From NCBI GenBank assembly GCA_003151275.1, contig PLXC01000027.1, positions 16,631 to 80,630 of the forward strand: a stretch of 64,000 bases of DNA. The letters run 5' to 3'. The translations under genes were made by a program, and so were the position numbers. Source of the DNA: Candidatus Melainabacteria bacterium (GTDB lineage Bacteria > Cyanobacteriota > Vampirovibrionia > Obscuribacterales > Obscuribacteraceae). This document shows, in pieces, positions 1 to 8,506 of this stretch. Under the pieces are notes generated by a model. It was not told the DNA's origin. It did not search any database and saw only the letters and a list, made by a program, of their open reading frames with translations. Each line of letters starts with the position of its first letter. The first letter of the stretch is position 1.

Positions 1-402
1 CAAGTAAAGGTCGACGCCGTTCCAGCCGATAGTATTTTTGCCATGATGTTCGGAGCGGCTTCCAACGGTGGTGCGTATCCTCCGGGCGAGAACGGTGCTT
101 ACGGGCGGCTGGCCGCGTGGCAGTGGTTGGCGGCGCTGTCCGGTGTCGGCGCCAGTGCCACATTTGATGATGTCCATAGTGCCGCGAAACAGAGCAACTG
201 GTATTCGGTCTCGTCGACATCTAAGTGGTTTCATAACATCGCGTGGGATTTTGGGATTGTGTGCTTGCGCCCAGACAAACGGCACGTAGCAATACTCGTG
301 GCTAGTGCGAAGATTGAAACAAGCCGCCGAGTGATGGCAACTACTCAGTTCGTTGACTCTCGACTCTTCCAGAACTCCACCATCATTGCATCAAAAGTTT
401 AG
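1..402 (+). CDS. C-terminal part of a DUF6183-like protein (5' end outside window)
   Basis: The reading frame is open from the first base to the TAG at 400-402, so this is the last 133 residues of a longer protein; the internal ATGs at 43-48 are not a convincing start because coding sense continues upstream of them. The fragment has a glycine-rich block (GAASNGGAY, then GENGAYGRLAAWQ) followed by WFHNIAWDFGI and a strand reading RPDKRHVAILVA. This order resembles, from memory, actinobacterial DUF6183 proteins of unknown function; I could not verify it. No signal peptide or membrane segment is visible in this part. Confidence 0.6.
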   Translation, partial: QVKVDAVPADSIFAMMFGAASNGGAYPPGENGAYGRLAAWQWLAALSGVGASATFDDVHSAAKQSNWYSVSSTSKWFHNIAWDFGIVCLRPDKRHVAILVASAKIETSRRVMATTQFVDSRLFQNSTIIASKV

Positions 403-562
403 GTCCATTTTAACCGCCACTGCATCTGGTGGCGAACTTTTTAGGAATGCGTTTCTCAGTTCTTATCGTTTGGCATGGAGCGAACCACTTCGACGGATAG
501 TCACGAGTTTTGGGGCTAAATCGACCAAGCGCGGCCACTCCAAATCCGCCTGGACCGGGGTA

Positions 563-579
563 TGATGGTGCTACCATCA
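563..579 (+). promoter_or_regulatory. Perfect 7-bp inverted repeat abutting a ribosome binding site
   Basis: TGATGGT (563-569), a GCT loop and ACCATCA (573-579) form a perfect hairpin. Its right arm overlaps the CAGGA Shine-Dalgarno-like sequence at 578-582 of the small gene starting at 590. It could be an operator or a translation-masking hairpin; there is no T-tract to make it a terminator. The rest of the 187-bp gap (403-589) shows nothing recognisable. Confidence 0.4.
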
Positions 580-589
580 GGAATTCACC

Positions 590-880
590 ATGCATACTGC
601 CGTCGTTGAACTGGCCATGGTCGTCGTCATCACTCCCCTGCTTGCGCTGGGAGCTGCTTGTTTTGATGCAATCTGGTATCAAAAGATAGTTTCCACAATT
701 GGTTTGAACCTGGGGAAAATTTGGATGGCTGGGGCGATTGTCGCGGCGCTGATGGTTCTTGCTGGAATGGGATTTGGAGTCATTCAAGCCTTCGGAAGAC
801 CAACACACTTCGATCGACCTTTAAAGTGGGCAGATAACAACGAATCATTGACCCCAAATAATACAAAGCCAAATCCCTAG
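590..880 (+). CDS. Small two-helix membrane protein, unknown function
   Basis: A 96-residue protein with two hydrophobic segments, about residues 6-26 and 43-66, and a polar Asn/Pro-rich C-terminal tail, so probably an inner-membrane hairpin with cytoplasmic ends. AGGA lies about seven bases before the ATG. The next gene begins 20 bp downstream on the same strand, so the two may be cotranscribed. I do not recognise the family and there are no catalytic motifs. Confidence 0.55.
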   Translation: MHTAVVELAMVVVITPLLALGAACFDAIWYQKIVSTIGLNLGKIWMAGAIVAALMVLAGMGFGVIQAFGRPTHFDRPLKWADNNESLTPNNTKPNP

Positions 881-900
881 AGAATCGCAATTATAATCGA

Positions 901-1377
901 ATGCCCGTAACCATCGCACGAACAATTGGCATTCCAGAATGGAACTCAGAGATTCAACAAGAAGCATCTGCTTTCTGGACGAAACATGGCATGACGATGT
1001 CTCAAGACGAGAACAGCCTGTCCGGTCATCGTGGCGGTCTCTTTGCCGTTCTGTCATCTGCCAAGCCTTCTGCCATGCCCGCCCGATTGACCATTACTTC
1101 CCTTGAAATAACAAAAATCGACTGTGTCTTAAAAGTAAGTACGGCGCTTCAGATCTGGTGCATTTGGGACAAGACCGCCTTTGAACTCGAATTGAGTTTG
1201 TTTGGTCACTTTCTCAAGACAGGCAACTCGAAAGACGAGCAGTGGCAGAGCTTTGTAGAAGCTTACCAAAAGCACTACTGGATGGCGAATTTAACAGGCG
1301 GTCTTATGGGCCTAACAATGTCGGAGAAGGAAAGAAGGCAATTTCGAGCGGATATCGAAATAACTGATGATCGTTGA
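901..1377 (+). CDS. Hypothetical soluble protein
   Basis: A 158-residue protein with no signal peptide or membrane segment and no motif I recognise. It is mixed alpha/beta in appearance, with a Trp/Tyr-rich stretch near residues 118-124 (AYQKHYWMA) and a charged helical end. It follows the small membrane protein by 20 bp and ends just before the convergent LysR gene at 1414. No clear Shine-Dalgarno precedes the ATG at 901, so the start is uncertain. Confidence 0.5.
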   Translation: MPVTIARTIGIPEWNSEIQQEASAFWTKHGMTMSQDENSLSGHRGGLFAVLSSAKPSAMPARLTITSLEITKIDCVLKVSTALQIWCIWDKTAFELELSLFGHFLKTGNSKDEQWQSFVEAYQKHYWMANLTGGLMGLTMSEKERRQFRADIEITDDR

Positions 1378-1413
1378 AGCAGTTTCCAGAATCAGCCAGC
1401 ATAGAAGCCGTTT

Positions 1414-2328
1414 TCATTCCTGTTCCTCAGAGACAATCTGGTGAATGGGCTCGTTGTGGCATTCACGTTTGACATATTCAAGGAAAGTTCTGGCCGGTGG
1501 ACTGAGGTGAACGTGTTTGTGCCACAAGACTCCGAAGTCGAGTGTGATTGAGGCATCTGCAATTGGAATTAGTCGCAAATTCGGATACTTTCTGACCGCA
1601 AGTCGCCCGAGCAGAGTGCCGACATTTCCTGCGCCGGCGATCTTCAAAAGTGCCTGCAAATCATCGATCTCGATCATTATTTTGGGTTCCAGCTTCTGCT
1701 CGGCGAAGACTCTATCCAACACTTTTCTCGCTGCTGTTCGATTGCTGACGACCGCCAGAGGTGTTGTCGATAGTTCAGAGAGAGTGATCTCGGCGAGCCC
1801 AGCTAGCGGATGCTGTTCTCCGACAACGAAAAATATCTGTTCCGTAAACAATTTTTCGTAAGCTAGATCTTCGCTCGAGGGCGGTACAAATGACAGAGCC
1901 AGATCCACTTGCCCTGCTAAGAGTTCTTCCTCGAGTTGTTCCGAGGGACCTGTTTTGAGCATGATTTGAATGTTCGGATAACTGCAGTTGAACTTCGCCA
2001 ACCAGGTCGGCAAAATTTCCTGTCCGAAAAGAAGCAAGGCGGTAAGTCTCAGCGTGCCGCTCTTAAGCCCTTTCATATCGGCAATTTCTTCCATAGCGAT
2101 GTCCAGTTCTCGCACCGATTTGCGCGCTTGGTCCAGGAAAACATTTCCTGCTTCTGTCAGACGGACGTTACGCCCAATGCGGTTGAATAAAGGTAGCCCC
2201 AGCTCTTCTTCTAGCTGCTGGATGTGGATCGAAAGCGTCGGCTGCGAAATGTAAAATGATTCAGCTGCATGAGTGAAGTGCAACAATTCTGCAGCCCGAA
2301 TAAAATAGCGAATGTGCCGAAGTTCCAC
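1414..2328 (-). CDS. LysR-family transcriptional regulator (first of a tandem pair)
   Basis: A 304-residue LysR-type regulator. The winged helix-turn-helix is residues 1-60 (starting MELRHIRYFIRAAELLHFT) and the periplasmic-binding-protein-like effector domain is about 90-295. The start codon is GTG with GGAAG upstream. It lies 14 bp downstream of a close paralogue (2343-3242) on the same strand; the N-termini of the two proteins are nearly identical, which points to tandem duplication. Both are divergent from the alcohol dehydrogenase at 3819, the usual arrangement for a LysR regulator and its target, so the dehydrogenase is a plausible but unproven target. Confidence 0.9.
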   Translation of the reverse strand: MELRHIRYFIRAAELLHFTHAAESFYISQPTLSIHIQQLEEELGLPLFNRIGRNVRLTEAGNVFLDQARKSVRELDIAMEEIADMKGLKSGTLRLTALLLFGQEILPTWLAKFNCSYPNIQIMLKTGPSEQLEEELLAGQVDLALSFVPPSSEDLAYEKLFTEQIFFVVGEQHPLAGLAEITLSELSTTPLAVVSNRTAARKVLDRVFAEQKLEPKIMIEIDDLQALLKIAGAGNVGTLLGRLAVRKYPNLRLIPIADASITLDFGVLWHKHVHLSPPARTFLEYVKRECHNEPIHQIVSEEQE

Positions 2329-2342
2329 GCTGATTACTTCCG

Positions 2343-3242
2343 TTATTTTGTCGCACTCGAATTAGGGTTCGTGTGCTGTTGTCTAATGTGTTCCAGGAAG
2401 GCCTGAGCAGCCGGGCTGAGGTGTCCTTGTCCATGCCAGATTACTCCGTAATTGATCTTAAGCGGCTTGCCGGCGATAGGAACGAGCGTCAGTCCGGGAA
2501 AATCTGCCACCACAAATTGTGCTAGAAGGGCAGCCACGTTTCCCTCACTAGTAATCTGCAGCAGTGCTTGCAGGTCATCTATTTCGATGACAACGTTGGC
2601 GGCAACTCCGTTTTCAGCCAGAACCGAGTTGACGAGGCGGCGCGCTGTCCATTGTTTGCTCACCAGCGCCAGTGGTATTGCACTCAGTTCAGTCAATTCA
2701 ATTTCTTTGCGTGATGCAAGAGGATGGTTCTCGCTCACGACGAGACAGATTTCCTCTTCAAGCAGGGTTTCGCCGTGGAGGGGCTCTAATGATGAGGAAA
2801 CAAAGGAAAGTCCGAGGTCGGCGTCTCCGGCTAAGACTTGCTCTTGTATAAAGTCAGAAGTGCCAGTGGCGACAATGATGCGAATGTTCGGATAGGTTGC
2901 GTTGAAAGTCGATATCCACAACGGCAAGACTTCTTGCCCGAACGTGAGAAGGGCTGCCACTCGAAGCGTGCCGGCGGCGAGCACTTTTAGATCGTCTATG
3001 CGCTCTTTAGCCACGTCCAAGTTTAGCAATGCTTTTTGGGCGCGCTCAAGAAAGACCTTGCCCGCCTCGGTCAGACGCACGTTTCTTTGGCTGCGGTCGA
3101 ACAACGGCAGGCCGACCTCTCCTTCCAGCTGGTGGATATGACTGGACAGCGTCGGCTGCGTGACGTACAAAGATTCTGCTGCGTGCGTGAAGTGCAACAG
3201 TTCCGCTGCCTTGACGAAGTAACGAATGTGCCGCAACTCCAT
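2343..3242 (-). CDS. LysR-family transcriptional regulator (second of a tandem pair)
   Basis: A 299-residue LysR-type regulator with an N-terminal helix-turn-helix (ending near residue 62) and a C-terminal effector-binding domain. The ORF is open 16 codons further upstream, but the ATG at 3242 is preferred: AGAGGA sits about eight bases before it and MELRHIRYF is the conserved family start shared with the neighbouring paralogue. Being the upstream gene of the pair, it is the one directly facing the divergent dehydrogenase region. Confidence 0.9.
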   Translation of the reverse strand: MELRHIRYFVKAAELLHFTHAAESLYVTQPTLSSHIHQLEGEVGLPLFDRSQRNVRLTEAGKVFLERAQKALLNLDVAKERIDDLKVLAAGTLRVAALLTFGQEVLPLWISTFNATYPNIRIIVATGTSDFIQEQVLAGDADLGLSFVSSSLEPLHGETLLEEEICLVVSENHPLASRKEIELTELSAIPLALVSKQWTARRLVNSVLAENGVAANVVIEIDDLQALLQITSEGNVAALLAQFVVADFPGLTLVPIAGKPLKINYGVIWHGQGHLSPAAQAFLEHIRQQHTNPNSSATK

Positions 3243-3523
3243 TACGTTGAATCCTCTTCGTATGTGGCCAATCCTAAAGTATAGAGCCATGGCGAGGGCA
3301 ACGGAAGAATTGATCAGCCGGTGCCCTGGAAGTCAAGCGGGGTCGGGCTTTTCGGTGCCATCTCTGAGTCATTGGCTGGCCCTATGAATGGCATTGCTTC
3401 TAGATATTGGACGCTGGCCAGCATCGTCTGTACATTGGTAATTGTCGAGGGGACGAATTCAATTCAAACAGCGGTCGGGGCTTAGCTTGACCGCAGTTGA
3501 GATAGTGACGGGGAGATTTGACA
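3243..3523. other. Divergent intergenic region between LysR and dehydrogenase
   Basis: This stretch holds no convincing gene. It contains an inverted repeat GCGGTC (3471-3476) / GACCGC (3489-3494) separated by 12 bases, a candidate LysR-type or other regulatory site. I see no clear sigma-70 promoter pair and no T-tract. Confidence 0.4.
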
Positions 3524-3739
3524 ATGCTAGTTACGACAAATATGTGGCATCCTGCCGGTGAAGCCAGGCAATACGAAGCAGCCGGCTCGCGTATTTCGTT
3601 TAACGAAAGATGGAATCCGCACACTGCGTATGTTTTCAAAACTCAAGAACCAACTTCGAACACCTTGCAACTGATGATCGCTGTACTGACGGATGAGCAG
3701 AAAACTCGCTGGCTGTATTGCTTTAAGCCAGCAGCTTGA
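3524..3739 (+). CDS. Possible small protein of 71 residues upstream of the dehydrogenase
   Basis: An ATG at 3524 follows GGGGAG at a spacing of eight bases, better than the ribosome binding site of the dehydrogenase itself. The product ([20 protein letters not shown] at its start) has no signal peptide, membrane segment or family I recognise. It ends 79 bp before the ATG of the dehydrogenase. It is supported only by its ribosome binding site and position; it could equally be a chance ORF in the long leader. Confidence 0.3.
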   Translation: MLVTTNMWHPAGEARQYEAAGSRISFNERWNPHTAYVFKTQEPTSNTLQLMIAVLTDEQKTRWLYCFKPAA

Positions 3740-3818
3740 AGCAGCGTCACTCCTGGCGATCAACAAGCGGAATTATCCAAACAATTCTTCAAGGTTCAAA
3801 AAGAATGGGGTACTGTCG

Positions 3819-4910
3819 ATGAAAGATGCATACAACTCGTTAAGTGTTACCGACGCAATTCACACCAATACAAGAACGCAGTCCTATGCAGCAATGGCTG
3901 CAGGAGAGCCTTTACGCCCGTTCGAAATCGAGCGCAGACCGTTAGGAGTGAACGACGTCCTCATACGAATCAAGTATTGCGGCATTTGTCATTCCGACAT
4001 TCACCAGGTTAGAAACGAATGGGGTGGCTCTACATTTCCCATGGTCCCCGGTCATGAGATTACCGGCATCGTTGAAAAAACCGGCGCAGACACGCGGTTT
4101 CGTCCAGGCGATCATGTCGGAGTGGGATGCATGATTGACTCTTGCAGAGAATGCAATCCGTGTTTGGATGGTTACGAGCAATACTGCGAGCGTGGCCCGA
4201 ACTTCACTTACAACAGCTTCGAGAGGGACGGTAAGACACCCACCTATGGCGGTTATTCGGGCAGCATAGTTGTTGACCAAGACTATGTCCTTCGCATCCC
4301 TTCTAAGCTACCCCTCGATGCGGCAGCTCCACTGTTGTGTGCCGGCATAACCACCTATTCACCACTCAAACATTGGAAGGTCAGTCCTGGAAAGTCAGTC
4401 GCTGTAGTCGGTCTGGGCGGGCTCGGTCACATGGCTGTGAGATTCGCGCAAGCCATGGGTGCAAGAGTGACAGTTTTGAGTCGCAGTCCCAAGAAAATAG
4501 TTGACGCACTGCGTCTGGGCGCCGAAGACTATTTCTCCACCGCTGATCCCGCGACATTTCAGAAACTGGTGCGCAGATTTGATCTGATCATCAACACGGT
4601 CTCCGCGAAGTTGGACTTGAATCAGTATCTCGAGTTATTGCAACTGGAAGGGGCAATGGTGCTTGTGGGCGTGCCGCCGGAAGCGCCCGAGGTCAATGCA
4701 TCGACGCTGATTAGACAACGTCGCACATTATCCGGTTCGCACATCGGCGGCATTGCCGAAACGCAAGAGATGCTCGATTTCTGTGGCCAGCACAACATTG
4801 TTTCGGATATAGAAGTGGTCGACATCGAGCAGGTTAACGCAGCATACGAACGAGTTCTCTTGAGCGACGTGCGCTACCGCTTCGTAATCGACTGCCAATC
4901 TCTTAAGTGA
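3819..4910 (+). CDS. Zinc-dependent alcohol dehydrogenase, cinnamyl-alcohol/YahK type
   Basis: A 363-residue cytosolic medium-chain dehydrogenase that should reduce aldehydes or oxidise alcohols with NAD(P)H. Catalytic zinc ligands are visible as Cys57 (CGICHSD) and His79-Glu80 (PGHE); the structural zinc lobe is the Cys cluster CRECNPC with further Cys after it; the Rossmann motif is [14 protein letters not shown]. This order and length fit the YahK/cinnamyl alcohol dehydrogenase branch. The frame is open upstream to 3693, but the sequence before the ATG at 3819 is not protein-like. Divergent tandem LysR genes suggest inducible control. Confidence 0.9.
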   Translation: MKDAYNSLSVTDAIHTNTRTQSYAAMAAGEPLRPFEIERRPLGVNDVLIRIKYCGICHSDIHQVRNEWGGSTFPMVPGHEITGIVEKTGADTRFRPGDHVGVGCMIDSCRECNPCLDGYEQYCERGPNFTYNSFERDGKTPTYGGYSGSIVVDQDYVLRIPSKLPLDAAAPLLCAGITTYSPLKHWKVSPGKSVAVVGLGGLGHMAVRFAQAMGARVTVLSRSPKKIVDALRLGAEDYFSTADPATFQKLVRRFDLIINTVSAKLDLNQYLELLQLEGAMVLVGVPPEAPEVNASTLIRQRRTLSGSHIGGIAETQEMLDFCGQHNIVSDIEVVDIEQVNAAYERVLLSDVRYRFVIDCQSLK

Positions 4911-4919
4911 ACTGTGAAT

Positions 4920-5723
4920 CTAGCTTCTGTTTTTCCCAACTTCACCATGAATGCCGAGTTGGTTTAGGAAGATCAGTTTATCAACTTCGAAAGCCTCGGG
5001 ATGTACTTTTCGATCACCGGAGAATGGGTAGCCGAACCAGAGCACAAGCAACATATTGAGAGAAATCAATACGGAGCACATGACGGTCATCGCCACCTGT
5101 ATACGTATGTTCTTCAAGCCAAAGAAATATGTAAATACAATCGTCACCACGGCGCCAATGAAAAGAACCAGCCATTCCTCAGGTGGCACTCCGTATTGAG
5201 ATGTATTGGTGCGTGCCCGACGGCAATCCCAGATCTGGCATACTTCCTGCACTGCAATCGAGTAGATTTCTTGTTGTGCCTGCGTTGTCGGTTCAAAATC
5301 TCGAACTGCTCGAATCAGCTCGATTGCCGTACGGCGAGCCTCCGGATCAATGTTACCGTCGTCCATAGCCCGCCATTCAACATCGATGACTCGCTGAACA
5401 TAGTGCAGACAAAGATCTTTGATCTGTCGCTCCTTTGGAGGTGGATATTTCTCTGACAGCAAGAAAACATCGGCAACACTATTTGCTTCATTTTGCACGT
5501 TGGTGCGTGCGTCTTGAAACTTGGCCATGGCATCGACGACCACCAAACCAAGCAAGACCGCATACATGGTGCCCACGATAGATATCATGTAGCCTGCCAC
5601 CTCGTGCGACTCGTGCAGCGATTCAGGTTTGACTTTACCGCGCACAAGGATTAGTCCAGCCACCGAAATGGCCGCGAACAATATTACGAGCAGAACACCT
5701 GCGGGATACGAATCAATCGCCAT
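4920..5723 (-). CDS. DUF4239-type membrane protein
   Basis: A membrane protein of about 267 residues. From the ATG at 5723 it has helices at about 7-27 and 46-68, a long soluble middle with a helical bundle, and two more helices near residues 185-240; the motif HESHEVAGY before the second helix and this four-helix layout match DUF4239 (bestrophin-like) proteins. The frame stays open to an ATG at 5843, which would add a 40-residue Ser/Lys-rich extension; neither start has a good ribosome binding site, and I chose the shorter one because the family begins just before the first helix. Function is unknown. Confidence 0.75.
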   Translation of the reverse strand: MAIDSYPAGVLLVILFAAISVAGLILVRGKVKPESLHESHEVAGYMISIVGTMYAVLLGLVVVDAMAKFQDARTNVQNEANSVADVFLLSEKYPPPKERQIKDLCLHYVQRVIDVEWRAMDDGNIDPEARRTAIELIRAVRDFEPTTQAQQEIYSIAVQEVCQIWDCRRARTNTSQYGVPPEEWLVLFIGAVVTIVFTYFFGLKNIRIQVAMTVMCSVLISLNMLLVLWFGYPFSGDRKVHPEAFEVDKLIFLNQLGIHGEVGKNRS

Positions 5724-6010
5724 GGCGATAGTATACTTGTTCTTAAGTCTTGTTGAATGATGATTGATGGACTGATTTTTCGATTTCTTAGAGGTTTTGC
5801 TGAGTGATGGTTTATGACTTTGACGATTTCTAAAAATTCTCATTAGTTGCTAGAGAGGCAGCTTCCCCAGCTGTGTATGTATGGATAAGGCGGCTGCGCA
5901 TAGCCTCTTCTCGGTTTACTCACATTACTCTAATCTTTGATCATGCTGAGTTCATTCAGAATCTTTCAGGATCTTTCAGGATGGGGAATTGCCACTGATT
6001 AACATGCTGT

Positions 6011-6033
6011 CAGTGCACCATATATAGTGGCAG
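6011..6033. repeat. CACC-N6-GGTG family palindrome, copy 1 (imperfect)
   Basis: The core is CACC-ATATAT-AGTG, one mismatch from the consensus CACC-N6-GGTG, followed by GCA. It lies in the 257-bp gap between the plsC-like gene and the DUF4239 gene, where the only other oddity is a short direct repeat of TCTTTCAGGA near 5965-5982. There is no T-tract. Confidence 0.5.
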
Positions 6034-6100
6034 AGACCGGCTACAACGAGATCGTCTCAAGGAATGTTGGATGCGACGATGAGGAGTGGACTCTGCCTCA

Positions 6101-7027
6101 CTAGCTTAGCCTGTGGTGCTTAATGCGTCTTTGTGCTGATTTGAACTTGGCTGCCTTCTGCAAAATCTGTAAACGCTGAACGTAAGTATCCGTTGCCTTA
6201 TCGGCATCGTCTGCAAGAACGAGACCTTTCTGCACTTCCTCCAGATCAGCAGCCTTGGGAGTGACCTTGAAGGGCTTGCCGACAATGGCGTAGGCACCGT
6301 AGTTCTGCTGCCCGAAGAGATTGCGAAATTTCTTGAAACCAAGTGCATTGATCCACTTGTGGAAGAGTGTCGCTTCGTGCGCCTCGGTTCGGTAGTGCAC
6401 ACCGACAGGAACGATCCAGATTCCTTCCTTCCTCTTTCTGGCTGCTAGTTTTGCAATTAGCATAACGCCCGATTTGAAATCTGCTCTGCGAACTTCTTCA
6501 TCCGATACGAGTTGCCCCTGGGGAAAGATAACAATGCACGCGTTCTTGCCGCCGCCTTGCAGAGCCGAGACTGTGGCTTTGAATGCCCTGGTGCGTCCCT
6601 CCTGACTCTCTTCGTCAACAGCAATCGCCCCGGTCATGGCACCAATCCAGCCGCGCACCCCCAGCACTTCTGTGGTGCGAATCAAGTAGTACATTGGTCG
6701 CACACCGAGCAACGCGGATACGACAGAGCCATCACCAGCATCTGCGTGGAATGGAGCGATAATCATCGGACCACTTTCCGGCAGCCGATGGCGCCCCAAA
6801 ATGCGAATGGGACCTACTTCGAAAAATCCCAGCAATACACAAACGCTGCGCATCAAAATTTCGGTGAGAAAATAAGGCGCCGGAGGCACATAGCCGCCCC
6901 CGCGCACTTTCTTCACCTCAGCCCCCCAGAACCTCACACGCGCAGTGACGGGGCGAGCAACCGCAAGAGCGATCACCAAAACTATCGCTACAAAGATGGC
7001 AATTCTTATCAGAACGTCTGGTGACAA
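6101..7027 (-). CDS. 1-acyl-glycerol-3-phosphate acyltransferase-like protein (PlsC family)
   Basis: A 308-residue membrane-anchored acyltransferase, expected to transfer an acyl chain onto lysophosphatidate or a related acceptor. There is an N-terminal helix (residues 4-24). The HX4D catalytic motif is His94-Asp99 (PFHADAGD) and the block normally read FPEG is FPQGQ (169-173). The start is TTG at 7027, supported by GAGGG seven bases upstream. It abuts the divergent hydrolase ORF beginning at 7028, so the two promoters must overlap the opposite genes or the hydrolase starts further in. The Glu-to-Gln change in the FPEG block may alter activity. Confidence 0.8.
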   Translation of the reverse strand: MSPDVLIRIAIFVAIVLVIALAVARPVTARVRFWGAEVKKVRGGGYVPPAPYFLTEILMRSVCVLLGFFEVGPIRILGRHRLPESGPMIIAPFHADAGDGSVVSALLGVRPMYYLIRTTEVLGVRGWIGAMTGAIAVDEESQEGRTRAFKATVSALQGGGKNACIVIFPQGQLVSDEEVRRADFKSGVMLIAKLAARKRKEGIWIVPVGVHYRTEAHEATLFHKWINALGFKKFRNLFGQQNYGAYAIVGKPFKVTPKAADLEEVQKGLVLADDADKATDTYVQRLQILQKAAKFKSAQRRIKHHRLS

Positions 7028-7864
7028 ATGTCGACCCTCATATCGCCGTCAATGCACAGGGCTTTGAGCTTTATACCCCAAGCTTGCATTGCGATCATGC
7101 GTCAGGGCATAATCAAGCTTCAGCCCGAACTCGGAGATCTGCTAGTGCAGAATTATGAGCAGCTTGAGAAGAGCACGCAGCATGTCGTACAACGTATACG
7201 ACCTTCGATTTGGCAGATTTCTTTTCACTATCCAACGCCGACCAATTGCTGGCTCCTGAAGGAGGAAGACGGTCTGACGTTAATCGACGCAGGTCACCCA
7301 TGGAGCACCAAATATATTCTCGCCGCCATTGAAAGCATCGGTCATCCGCTGCGCCGCATCTTTATCACGCATGCGCATCCCGATCATGCCGGTGCAGCAA
7401 ACGAACTGGCCGGCAAAACGCATGCCATCGTCATGGCGCATCAGAGCGAGATTCCTTTCCTGCAAGGGCAGCGCACGATGGCCAACGAAAAGGGATCTTT
7501 GATCTGTAGGGCCGTACTGAGCACCGCGCGACTACTTCGTTCTCTCGATTCACCATCAATCGAGCGCGTGCAGCCGGTGGCAGATGGTGAAAAGCTAGGC
7601 AGACTCAAGGTCATTCATACACCCGGTCACACGCCAGGCAGCATCAGCTTATGGGACGCAGACGAACAAGCCCTATTCTGCGGCGACAATCTGCTCTTTA
7701 GTATGGGTGCTGTTCGCGTGGGTTTGCCATGGTTTACACTCGATCGCTCGACGCAAAACAAAAGTCTCAAGCGCTATTTAGATCTGCCAGCGCAACTATT
7801 GCTGTCCGGTCACGGTCCAGTGTACGCAGGCGACGTAACCAGTAAAATCAGGAAGTTGATATGA
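7028..7864 (+). CDS. Metallo-beta-lactamase-fold hydrolase
   Basis: A 278-residue MBL-fold protein. Metal ligands are seen in HAHPDH (residues 115-120), the HTPGHTPGS block (197-205), Asp220 and a late His (SGHG). This is the glyoxalase II-like branch, which hydrolyses thioesters, lactones or phosphoesters; the substrate cannot be inferred. The first ATG at 7028 touches the start codon of the divergent acyltransferase gene and has no ribosome binding site; ATGs at 7052 and 7097 are alternatives and the domain proper starts near residue 60, so a shorter protein is quite possible. Confidence 0.85.
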   Translation: MSTLISPSMHRALSFIPQACIAIMRQGIIKLQPELGDLLVQNYEQLEKSTQHVVQRIRPSIWQISFHYPTPTNCWLLKEEDGLTLIDAGHPWSTKYILAAIESIGHPLRRIFITHAHPDHAGAANELAGKTHAIVMAHQSEIPFLQGQRTMANEKGSLICRAVLSTARLLRSLDSPSIERVQPVADGEKLGRLKVIHTPGHTPGSISLWDADEQALFCGDNLLFSMGAVRVGLPWFTLDRSTQNKSLKRYLDLPAQLLLSGHGPVYAGDVTSKIRKLI

Positions 7865-8100
7865 AAAATGCTGTCCTGGATAGTGGATAAATCGCCCGAT
7901 CTCCCGAGTCCGTAGACAAAATGGTCGTGTCTGTCGCAGGAGCGAGAAGAAGATTAGGTATGTAATCGAGCACTGCTGGTGGTGATTTGAGCAATTAAAC
8001 TAGTGAGTTTGGCTTTTTCGGATGCGGCAGACAGTTGCTGTATTTGGTAAACTTTTAGAAGATTGCACGAACCGGGAAATAGGATTTAATGAGGGAAAAC

Positions 8101-8145
8101 ATGCACAGCCACAAACCAATTCTCACAGAACTTGTTAGCCCGTGA
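8101..8145 (+). CDS. 14-residue leader peptide overlapping the cytochrome c start
   Basis: ATG at 8101 is preceded by GAGGG five bases upstream and encodes MHSHKPILTELVSP. Its TGA stop (8143-8145) overlaps the GTG start of the cytochrome gene (8142-8144) as GTGA. The cytochrome itself has no ribosome binding site, so ribosomes terminating here could reinitiate on it. The arrangement is visible; the coupling is inference. The upstream 236 bp (7865-8100) contain nothing else I recognise. Confidence 0.5.
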   Translation: MHSHKPILTELVSP

Positions 8146-8504
8146 GGCTGAGCATTCCACTTGCCATCACATTGCTGTCAGCTACTTTGGTGTCTCCAGT
8201 TATTGCTGCAGACGCCACTACAGGTAATGCGGCAAAAGGAATTCAGATTTTTCACGACGTGCAGTGCTTCACATGCCATCAGAATGGTCAGAACGTCATA
8301 GTGCCGAACAGACCTATATGTGGCGATTCATTTAAGCAGCGTTATCCGGAAGACAAACAGATTGCCGATGTGATTCGTTCTGGAGTACCAGGCACAGCGA
8401 TGCCGAGTTTCAGCGCCGATCGATTGTCAGACAGCGATCTCACCGATCTGATCGCATATGTCCGCAGTTTGTCTGAGAAATCAAAAGAGAAGAAAAAGCG
8501 TTGA
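8142..8504 (+). CDS. Class I c-type cytochrome, exported
   Basis: A 120-residue single-haem cytochrome c. A signal peptide spans residues 1-22 (ending SPVIAA), the haem site is Cys42-Cys45-His46 (CFTCH) and the likely distal ligand is Met87 (TAMPSF), followed by the typical C-terminal helix and a Lys-rich end. It should carry electrons in the periplasm. The GTG start is the first possible in this frame because a TAG lies at 8136-8138. It is convergent with the next gene, only two bases apart. An ancillary role with the ETF/quinone branch elsewhere in the window is speculation. Confidence 0.85.
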   Translation: MRLSIPLAITLLSATLVSPVIAADATTGNAAKGIQIFHDVQCFTCHQNGQNVIVPNRPICGDSFKQRYPEDKQIADVIRSGVPGTAMPSFSADRLSDSDLTDLIAYVRSLSEKSKEKKKR

Positions 8505-8506
8505 CA

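Noticed and set aside
410..808. 132-residue minus-strand ORF
   Set aside because: Shadow antisense to the small membrane protein gene, with no ribosome binding site or domain features.
3400..3639. Minus-strand ORF in the LysR-dehydrogenase gap
   Set aside because: No ribosome binding site or protein-like features; overlaps the plus-strand candidate with a better start.
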